Shown: positions 8,391 to 15,000 of the stretch, piece after piece
Layout of the letters: each line of letters opens with the position of its first letter
How positions within the stretch are numbered: position 1 is the first letter of the stretch
Origin: Ignavibacteriaceae bacterium
GTDB lineage: Bacteria > Bacteroidota > Ignavibacteria > Ignavibacteriales > Ignavibacteriaceae
DNA: 19,858 nt
Direction of reading: 5' to 3'
Assembly (NCBI GenBank): GCA_019912505.1
Contig: JAIOIM010000176.1
Coordinates: forward strand, 1-19,858
The notes under the pieces: model-generated
Told to the model about the DNA's origin: nothing
What the model saw: the letters and a program-made list of their open reading frames with translations, nothing else
Databases searched by the model: none
Position numbers and translations under genes: made by a program

Positions 8391-8592
8391 AATGGCTCCT
8401 TTTATTCAATTGATATGCCATCTATATTTTCGAAAAAAACGGGGAAAAATTAAGAGTTATGATTAATGAGTGGTTAATATTCAACAGTTGCTGTTAATTC
8501 GACATTATGCGGGTACAATAAGTTAGGCATTTTGAAATATTGCTGCGGGGAAACAGTGACGGGATTTTTTTACGTTGGAAATATTTTTAAGC
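8391..8592. other. Intergenic leader upstream of fliL
   Basis: No gene is visible here. The stretch lies between the secreted-protein gene and the flagellar run and must hold the operon promoter if one is local. It contains the fliL ribosome site (AGGAG, about 8396-8400) and a short dyad AACAG-TTG-CTGTT at 8483-8495. I found no convincing sigma-28, sigma-54 or Bacteroidota-type promoter by eye. Confidence 0.4.
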
Positions 8593-8613
8593 GGGACGAC
8601 GATTTGTCGTCCC
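8593..8613 (-). terminator. Probable terminator hairpin after the secreted-protein gene
   Basis: A perfect inverted repeat GGGACGAC / GTCGTCCC with a 5-base loop lies 17 bases past the stop of the 8630-10465 gene. On the minus strand it is followed by GCTTAAAAATA rather than a clean T run, so it may be a weak or factor-assisted terminator. Position, perfect 8-bp stem and GC content are the support. Confidence 0.5.
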
Positions 8614-8629
8614 TGAATTATTTCTTTAT

Positions 8630-10465
8630 TTATTTTGTAAGAATCATTTTATTAACTGCGGTAAATTTGCCCGCCTGTATTTTGTAAAAATAAATACCGC
8701 TCGAAATCTGCCTGCCGATAGAAGTAGAGTTAAAATCAACTTCGTAATTACCGGGCGATTTTTGCTCATTTACAAGCGTGGCAACTTCGTTACCGAGAAC
8801 ATCATAAACTTTGAGACTGACCATTGACCATTGACTTTTGACCTCATTTGGGATTGTGTACTTTATTCTTGTACTCGGGTTGAACGGGTTAGGATAGTTC
8901 TGGTAGAGAGCAAACTCATCAGGAATAATTTGAGCCGTTGCCTCTATAACATTTGAATATTTATAATCACCGTTGTTATCAATTTGCTTTAAACGATAAC
9001 TAAGGGTGGAAGAAACAGTAAGAGCAAGATTATCGGTAAATGAATACTGTTTGGTTGAATTGCTGTTACCGCTGCCGGTTACAAAACCAATATTTTCCCA
9101 CACAGTTTCTTCTTCACTTTTTATTTTTCCTATTTGCCTTTGAACTTGAAACCCGTTATTGTTTATTTCCGTTGCGGTACTCCAATTTAAAATTACTGCG
9201 CTGCCCAAAGTTTGTGCTGTAAAGCTAACTAATTCCACGGGGAGCGGATTGTTTGCCACCGAGCCTATTGCAAATTCGCCAAAACTCGTTACCCCGTTTG
9301 CACGGAGATGAGTCGGATCCACAACGGTAATATCGCCCCATACTGCCCAGTCAGCGCTGCTGTTATTTCTTTTTAGTATTCGTAAATCGTCTGTACTGGT
9401 TACACCCGGTATATCCGTAATATCAAATGTTACATCAGCCGTAAAGCTTTTTAGTGTAGTGCCAAGCTGCCAGTAAAACTGATTTGCAATTTTTTCTATC
9501 CCGCCGGGTAAAACTCCGCCCGGGGCAGTTTCAATCTGGTTTGCCAGTACGGTATTCATATCACCATCGCCTTTAACTGCCGCGGTAAAATTAAAACTAA
9601 CATCGGATTCGGGAATATCTACAGTTGTAGCTCCCTCCGTACCTTCAAGAAAAGCACCGGGACGCGGGACAGGTATCTGTACAATGCGGAAGCCTAAATT
9701 GTGACGGAACACTGTTGGTTTTATTTTTATATTAAAATCAAAATAGCCGTAGGTGCCTTGTAATACAGTGCTAATTGTGGAAAGTTCATACTCAAGCTGC
9801 CCCGTACCGTTGGGGTCTAATTCGGCTGCTAAAGCCGCATCGCTGTTTGCTAAATCAATAACACCCCAGCCGCCTCCGGTTACCGCAGTTCCTGCTCCCG
9901 CATCATGTGTAAAAATATTACCAAGATTGTATATAGCATCTAACTGAGCTTCCGTTGGGTATGGTGTTGTAACTGAAAGGCGGCAATTAATTACTTTAAG
10001 CTTTAACACATCGTTAACATAAACCTCGCCAATACCATCAGCATAAATTCTTTCATCGCCGGCTTGACCCCAAACATTCCAGTTTCCATTCGGATTAACT
10101 GTATTAGTGTGTCTGAACGCCTTTAATGTAAATCCGTATAGTTTAAGCGTAACACCACCTGTTCCCGCCAAAGTAACTGTATTTTCTGTCGTGCAGCTGC
10201 TGCTCGTTGTGTCGGTTGCCCAGGTAAAAGCGCGGTACGCGTAATTACTATATTGCAGATCGGGACCAGGGGTGTAATAGTTGCCGTCATGCGTAATAGC
10301 GTGAGGATCGTCATCATTTTCAAACATCCAGTTGCAATTTGGCGGTCCTGCTCGTAAATCATCAACATGAAACGTAATATCGGGTTGTGCGTTTAGCGGG
10401 GTGGTTAAGAGAAATAGTCCCAATATAAGGGACGAAAAAAAACTTGAAATGTAATTGTTTTTCAT
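8630..10465 (-). CDS. Secreted protein of unknown function with T9SS type A sorting domain
   Basis: A 611-residue exported protein. Residues 1-26 form a signal peptide (charged start, hydrophobic core, cut near L-N-A-Q). Residues 27-400 belong to no family I recognise; they are predicted mostly beta strand, contain only three cysteines (44, 91, 161), and end in a G-E-F-A-I-G segment. From about 409 (L-P-V-E-L-V-S-F-T-A) a fibronectin-like domain common in Ignavibacteria surface proteins follows. Residues 518-611 are the type IX sorting domain, with N-Y-P-N-P-F-N-P-S-T near its start, V-Y-D-V-L-G-N-E-V-A-T-L-V and the closing G-I-Y-F-Y-K-I and M-I-L-T-K. In known T9SS clients this domain is recognised at the outer membrane and removed. 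Residues 542-551 are encoded by a 7-bp-period repeat. The ATG has no obvious Shine-Dalgarno site. The gene stands alone. Confidence 0.85.
   Translation of the reverse strand: MKNNYISSFFSSLILGLFLLTTPLNAQPDITFHVDDLRAGPPNCNWMFENDDDPHAITHDGNYYTPGPDLQYSNYAYRAFTWATDTTSSSCTTENTVTLAGTGGVTLKLYGFTLKAFRHTNTVNPNGNWNVWGQAGDERIYADGIGEVYVNDVLKLKVINCRLSVTTPYPTEAQLDAIYNLGNIFTHDAGAGTAVTGGGWGVIDLANSDAALAAELDPNGTGQLEYELSTISTVLQGTYGYFDFNIKIKPTVFRHNLGFRIVQIPVPRPGAFLEGTEGATTVDIPESDVSFNFTAAVKGDGDMNTVLANQIETAPGGVLPGGIEKIANQFYWQLGTTLKSFTADVTFDITDIPGVTSTDDLRILKRNNSSADWAVWGDITVVDPTHLRANGVTSFGEFAIGSVANNPLPVELVSFTAQTLGSAVILNWSTATEINNNGFQVQRQIGKIKSEEETVWENIGFVTGSGNSNSTKQYSFTDNLALTVSSTLSYRLKQIDNNGDYKYSNVIEATAQIIPDEFALYQNYPNPFNPSTRIKYTIPNEVKSQWSMVSLKVYDVLGNEVATLVNEQKSPGNYEVDFNSTSIGRQISSGIYFYKIQAGKFTAVNKMILTK
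8814..8841. repeat. Degenerate 7-bp tandem repeat inside the T9SS sorting domain coding region
   Basis: Plus strand reads as four consecutive 7-mers that all end in TGA: AGACTGA, CCATTGA, CCATTGA, CTTTTGA. It encodes residues 542-551 of the secreted protein, a loop between two conserved blocks of the sorting domain. The same 7-mer occurs in the S8 protease gene at 12464-12491. Confidence 0.6.
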
Positions 10466-10707
10466 AAAACACCAGTAGTTAAGTTAGTTGATATATGATT
10501 CTTAGCAGAAGCTAAAAAATAATTAAGCTGTTCACAATTGCTCTTAGATTATTTTTTATATCCTGCAAGCGTTTTTTTTCGCTTGAGGCAAAGATAAAAC
10601 ATTTCTCAAAAATTACAAGTGTTATAGGGTTTTAGAGTGACAAAGCACACTCAAACAATTGTTTTTTAATATTGTGTGTAAATATGTTAATGAGCATATC
10701 GAAGCAT
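10466..10707. other. Intergenic region upstream of the secreted-protein gene
   Basis: No gene is visible. The stretch is AT-rich and must contain the promoter of the minus-strand secreted-protein gene, which I cannot place. Its one distinct structure is the hairpin at 10563-10588. It ends where the GC-rich repeat region begins. Confidence 0.4.
10563..10588. repeat. Inverted repeat with an all-T loop
   Basis: CAAGCG, eight T, then CGCTTG form a perfect 6-bp stem. With flanking CCT/AGG and one bulged G the stem reaches 9 bp. It lies about 100 bases upstream of the secreted-protein start, so on the minus strand it could be a leader hairpin with an all-A loop. It does not look like a standard terminator, because the T run is in the loop. 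Confidence 0.4.
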
Positions 10708-10747
10708 GGCTTCGCCCGCCCGCCTTTGGCTTCGCCTGCCCGCCGAT
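10708..10747. repeat. GC-rich 20-bp tandem pair at the edge of the repeat array
   Basis: Two adjacent 20-base units both begin GGCTTCGCC and share GCCCGCC; they differ at one base in the middle and at the last three bases. The block is far richer in G and C than the flanking DNA. It directly precedes the truncated first repeat, so it is probably part of the same mobile or repetitive region. Confidence 0.6.
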
Positions 10748-10751
10748 AGGC

Positions 10752-10778
10752 GTGGATACAATCGCCGTGCAGTATATT
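10752..10778 (+). repeat. Truncated copy of the array repeat (5' end only)
   Basis: GTGGATACAATCGCCGTGCAG matches the first part of the full repeat (GTGG, CTTCG, ATACAATCGCCGTGCAGCA) but lacks the CTTCG step and stops after about 27 bases, where full copy 1 begins. It suggests array shrinkage or unequal exchange. Confidence 0.6.
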
Positions 10779-10779
10779 C

Positions 10780-10939
10780 GTGGCTTCGATACAATCGCCG
10801 TGAAGCATTACAAACTCTTTCAAAATTCTATCGGCGATCACTCAGCCACCGAGACAACTATTGCACAGTTCGTAACAAAAGGTCATCGAGTATTTCGAAC
10901 GAAGTGAGAAATGTATCGAGACGCCGGGCGTGAGCAGCA
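10780..10939 (+). repeat. Array repeat, copy 1
   Basis: Full-length copy of a unit that begins GTGGCTTCGATACAATCGCC and ends GGGCGTGAGCAGCA. It carries the inner arms ATCGCCG and CGGCGAT. The 42-base block 10886-10927 is identical in all four copies. The GIY-YIG cassette follows directly after its last base. Confidence 0.85.
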
Positions 10940-11412
10940 AGACTCCGGGCAATATATGCAACGAAATTTTCTTGAGTGTTAACATCATACGCACGGGTTA
11001 CAGAAAACCAACATGCGCTTATTACTTCTATTAAGGACATTTTGTATATTATTAGAAAGAAGGTTTTTAATTTTAATAAGTCCAAATTTATGAGCACTTC
11101 ATACATGTACATACTAAAATGTGCTGATGGTAGTTACTACACCGGAAGTACAAAGAATTTAGAAAGGAGACTATGGGAACACCAAAATTCTTTGGGTGCC
11201 AATTACACAAAAAAACGACTTCCCGTTACACTTGTTTATTATGAAGAGTTTTCGCGAATAGATAACGCTTTTTACAGGGAGAAGCAGGTGCAGAGATGGA
11301 GTCGTAAAAAAAAGGACGCACTGATTAACAAAGAAAATAATATTCTTCCTAAGCTTGCAAGAAAGATATACTCCAAGAACATATCTACTTGATAACAATG
11401 TTCGGTGTTGAT
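10940..11412 (+). mobile_element. Candidate 473-bp cassette carrying a GIY-YIG endonuclease gene
   Basis: The stretch lies between the conserved end of repeat copy 1 (GAGCAGCA, ending 10939) and the conserved start of copy 2 (AAACGTGG, from 11413). Between copies 3 and 4 the same two edges are only about 8-10 bases apart. The cassette therefore sits exactly at a repeat junction. Its only gene is the 100-codon nuclease. Bases 10940-11089 upstream hold no gene; a TATATT at 11045-11050 could be a -10 element but has no clear partner. No terminal inverted repeats were found. That it is mobile is inference. Confidence 0.4.
11090..11392 (+). CDS. Small GIY-YIG endonuclease-domain protein (URI/YhbQ-like, COG2827 type)
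   Basis: A 100-residue protein that is essentially one GIY-YIG nuclease domain. The two motif strands are M-Y-I (6-8) and Y-T-G (17-19). The catalytic-type arginine lies in L-E-R-R-L (Arg26/27), the conserved His in W-E-H (31), and the metal-binding glutamate in Y-R-E-K-Q (Glu64), followed by the usual Q-R-W-S-R-K-K-K. No DNA-binding or UvrC-like extension is present. The ATG at 11090 starts directly before the domain; the frame is open upstream to 10976, but that part has no domain character and is AT-rich. The gene is the only plus-strand gene here and lies inside a repeat array. Stand-alone members of this family are mostly uncharacterised nucleases, so neither a repair nor a mobile-element role is proven. 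Confidence 0.88.
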   Translation: MSTSYMYILKCADGSYYTGSTKNLERRLWEHQNSLGANYTKKRLPVTLVYYEEFSRIDNAFYREKQVQRWSRKKKDALINKENNILPKLARKIYSKNIST

Positions 11413-11416
11413 AAAC

Positions 11417-11592
11417 GTGGCTTCGATACAATCGCCGTGCAGCATTGCAACCTCATTCAAAATTCCAACGGCGATCACTCAGCCACCGAGACAACTATTG
11501 CACAGTTCGTAACAAAAGGTCGTCGAGTATTTCGAACGAAGTGAGAAATGTATCGAGACGCCGGACATGAGCGACGCCGGGCGTGAGCAGCA
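11417..11592 (+). repeat. Array repeat, copy 2
   Basis: Same orientation as copy 1. It is the most divergent copy between the two inner arms and has a duplicated tail: GACGCCGGACATGAGC is followed by GACGCCGGGCGTGAGCAGCA. The 42-base core at 11523-11564 is unchanged. Confidence 0.85.
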
Positions 11593-11603
11593 TATTCCAA
11601 GCA

Positions 11604-11764
11604 GTGGCTTCGATACAATCGCCGTGCAGCATTGCAAACTCTTTCAAAATTTCATCGGCGATCACTCAGCCACCGGGACAACTATTACACAGTCCGTAAC
11701 AAAAGGTCGTCGAGTATTTCGAACGAAGTGAGAAATGTATCGAGACGCCGGGCGTGAGCAGCAT
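11604..11764 (+). repeat. Array repeat, copy 3
   Basis: Full copy, with inner arms ATCGCCG at 11618-11624 and CGGCGAT at 11656-11662, and the invariant core at 11710-11751. It differs from copy 4 at about five positions before the tail. Confidence 0.85.
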
Positions 11765-11773
11765 ATCCCAAAC

Positions 11774-11926
11774 GTGGCTTCGATACAATCGCCGTGCAGC
11801 ATTACAAACTCTTTCAAAATTTCATCGGCGATCACTCAGCCACCGAGACAACTATTGCACAGTTCGCAACAAAAGGTCGTCGAGTATTTCGAACGAAGTG
11901 AGAAATGTATCGAGACGCCGGACATA
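11774..11926 (+). repeat. Array repeat, copy 4 (last copy)
   Basis: Full copy up to the end of the invariant core (11880-11921). Its tail then departs from the others (GGACATAAAG) and the array stops about 40 bases before the protease terminator. It starts about 170 bases after copy 3. Confidence 0.85.
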
Positions 11927-11955
11927 AAGGGTTGTTGGGTGAGAGGAGAGAATTA

Positions 11956-11994
11956 GCAAAAAAAAGAGCGGCAAACCTTTAGTTCGCCGCTCTT
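11956..11994 (-). terminator. Rho-independent terminator of the S8 protease gene
   Basis: Perfect inverted repeat AAGAGCGGC (11964-11972) / GCCGCTCTT (11986-11994) with a 13-base loop. On the minus strand the hairpin runs into a T-rich tract of eight T. It lies 26 bases past the protease stop codon, in the classic position and orientation. Confidence 0.9.
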
Positions 11995-12019
11995 CCAAAT
12001 TAATGTGTTGTTTGTGCGC

Positions 12020-15000
12020 TTACTTTATAAGCAGCATCTTTTTTACGTCCATAAATGTTTTGCCGCTTCCCTTTGCAGTTAGGCGGTATATGTATGTACC
12101 CGATGTAAAGCCGGACGCGTCTAATTTAAACTTCCGGTAACCGGCTTCAATTGTGCCGTTTATTAGCTGCGTAACTTTTTCACCGAGCATGTTATATAAT
12201 TCGAGTACTACTTCAGCCTTTTCGGGCAGAGTAAACTCGATAGTTGTCGATGGATTAAACGGGTTCGGATAGTTCTGGTGAAGCGCGTAGTCTTTAGGTG
12301 CTTCTACCGTAACATTTACTGCCGGACTGTAATCAAACGTACCGTCAAAATCAACCTGCTTTAATCGATATGTATATTTACCCATCGGCAGGTTTTCATC
12401 CGTGAATGTATAACGGGATAATTCTGTTGTCGTCCCCTTGCCATTAACAAAACTTAATTCCTCCCATTGACCATCAATCGTTGACGATTGACGTTCCACA
12501 CGGAAGCCTTTGTTGTTTGTTTCTGTTGCAGTTGACCAATGAAGCGTAACATCAGAGCGGTTTATATCTGCAGATAGTGATGTTAACTCAACAGGTATTG
12601 CCACGATTTCCATATTTACAGGTATCGTTAACGTGGTGGTAACAGGGTCGTTGCTGTTAATAACTACATCCATTGAATAGTTACCAACTATAAAGTCCTG
12701 TGTGTCGAATAAAAGCTCAACATCAACCGAACTTCCGTTATACAGTGTTCCGCTAGTTACATTGTTCGAGAGCCAATCCGGCTCAGCCGCAAATTGAAGC
12801 GCGAGGTTGTTCGCAACATACGCTGCATTGTATGCAACCTGCAGCCCGACGGTACCCGATGGCGATTCGATGCCGACAGTAGCCGAGTTCAAAGTTGCGT
12901 TCATGGCTTGGTAGTATATCATTATTTTGCCGCCGGAGTATATTACATACTGAAATGTTAATGAGCCGGTAGCGGAATACTTCTGCCAGTTTGTAAACTG
13001 AATAACAAATGTGTTGCCAACCTGCTGATAATGAACGGTTCCTTGCGTGCGTCCGTCAAGGTCATCCCAGAAAGCGCATATCAAACCGTTAGGCGCGCTT
13101 GCAGTAGGAATTTGCACATTGCTAAACATATTGGCTGTTGGGGCTGTAAATAACAACGGACCGTTGCTGTTTACATATACCTCAGTTTTTGTTTCGCCAT
13201 AAAACTTAAAGTTAAAACCTAAGTTAAACGGACCTGCGTAACCTTCATCTTTTGGGTCAAATGTGCCTGTAGGCGTCCAGGTACTTGCAAGTGTTCCGGT
13301 TGATGATATGTCGTTCCAAACATACTGAGGACCGTTCGGCTCATTACTGTCAATCCATTTGTAACCGAATGCATCCGGACCGCCCTGTCCTTCTAAACTT
13401 AGACCCCCTTTTGTATCGGAGTCGTCTTTATTAACTGAAATGTTTTCGTTTAAATCTTTTTTAGGAACTAAACGGTAGCCTACAACCCCGGTTGGGAATG
13501 TATTGTTCTCGAGTGATACTGAAAAATCGAGCGTTGAGTTACCGACCGATACGTTTGAGAGAGTTACGGTATCTACCGCCGTTGTACCTGTAGTAAGCGT
13601 ATGCGTTACTGATGCTTTATTTGTCGACACAACCGGCGCACCGTACGTACTTCCGGTTGGAGTATTTGATATCGGACTCAGATTGCCCCATATATCGCCC
13701 GACCGAATTGCGAAATAATATGAAGTGCCGAATGTTAAATTGTTTATTAGTAACTGCTGCGGTGCTCCGGCAGTATCGGGTGAACCAGGGTATGCAACTG
13801 CCTGTGCTGTATAAAAAGTTACCGAGTCGCTTATAGGTGATGTTGACATCCTAACATCATAAGTTGCAACACCGCCAACCGATGAATCATGCGGTGCCGT
13901 CCAGTTTAGCTTTAGCCAGTTAGAGCCGGCTTCAACAACGGCAAGATCGATTATTTGCGATGGAGGCGTATCATCCTGGTTTCCGGCTGCAAGCAGAAAC
14001 GCCTGAAAAGCGTCAACTCTACCTGCGCCGTAACGGTTATCTTTTCCGGGCACGCCTCTTTCAATCGCAGTAGTCTGCATTATCATACTTACAGCTGCGG
14101 GTTCAAGGTTCGGGTTTACCGAAAGTAATAATGCTGCAACACCGCCGAGATGAGGTGTAGCGCCGGAGGTTCCGCTGAATGATTGATAACCACCGCCGGG
14201 TGCGGTTGATGTGGTACCGTTACCGGGTGCGGCAATATCTGGTTTTATTAAACCCATTGAGCCTGGTACTGTTTCATAAGGATAGTCGCGGTACGGAACA
14301 GGCATTGAGTAAGGATAAGATGAATGGTTCACCTGAAAATCTTCCCAGGGGAAAGGTCCGTACGGCGAACTTGAAACTATATTATCGGAACCGGCGTCTA
14401 CGTTAGCCGAGCCAATAACAGAGCTTAATCCGCCGACTAATGTTTGATCGGGGTGAACCCATGGACCCGGACAGTTACCAGGTGCAGAAATATTAAACGG
14501 TACAGGTGCGCTGCTGTTGCCGCCGTCGTTGCTTGTAGAGTTTGTATGAACTATACCTGCAGCAAGTTCCATATCGGTCATCTGCCTGAACATTGGATAG
14601 TTAGGCTGAGGTGAAAAATACCATTTGTAGCTTAATGAACTTGTAACTACATCCGCCCCTTTATCCATAGCGTACTGCTGTGCAAGCCAATAATCCGATT
14701 CGCCGCTGGGCTTTAATATTATAATTTTTGCTCTTGGGGCAACACCGGTTTGTGTACCATTGGTGCCGTTGCCTACAACAATACCGGTAGTTGCTGTGCC
14801 GTGGCTGCTTCCCTCGCTCGGGTTGTTATCGTTGTTTTCATAATCCCAGCCGATAAAGTCATCAACAAAACCATTATTATCGTCATCTATATTGTTAACA
14901 TCTCCCGGATCAAAAATCCAGGTGCTTCCGTTCCACTCCATTGTGTGTCCATCGCCATCGAAGTCCTCGCCGAGGTTGTTCCAAATGTTTGGCGCAAGAT

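Noticed and set aside
8404..8425. Sigma-54-like promoter upstream of fliL (TGGCAT...TTGAA on the minus strand)
   Set aside because: The GG to GC spacing and the -12 GC are not met, and the site would put the transcript start on top of the ribosome binding site.
8483..8495. Short dyad AACAG-TTG-CTGTT as an operator
   Set aside because: A 5-bp stem is expected by chance in AT-rich DNA, and no second copy was found in the region.
10976..11089. N-terminal extension of the GIY-YIG protein
   Set aside because: The frame is open but the extra 38 residues are AT-rich without domain character; the ATG at 11090 sits directly before the nuclease motif.
10632..11478. Minus-strand reading frames in the repeats sharing a M-L-H-G-D-C-I-E-A-T phrase
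   Set aside because: The shared peptide of about 20 residues follows directly from the shared DNA; each copy meets a stop just upstream (TGA before the GTG), diverges downstream, and has no ribosome site. It is probably not protein.
10780..11926. CRISPR-like array
   Set aside because: The units are about 150-175 bp, spacers are near-absent and unequal, and no cas gene is present. CRISPR repeats are about 24-47 bp with regular unique spacers.
11735..11956. Plus-strand open frame over repeats 3-4
   Set aside because: It is composed wholly of repeat DNA, has no domain and no ribosome site, and changes frame context between copies.
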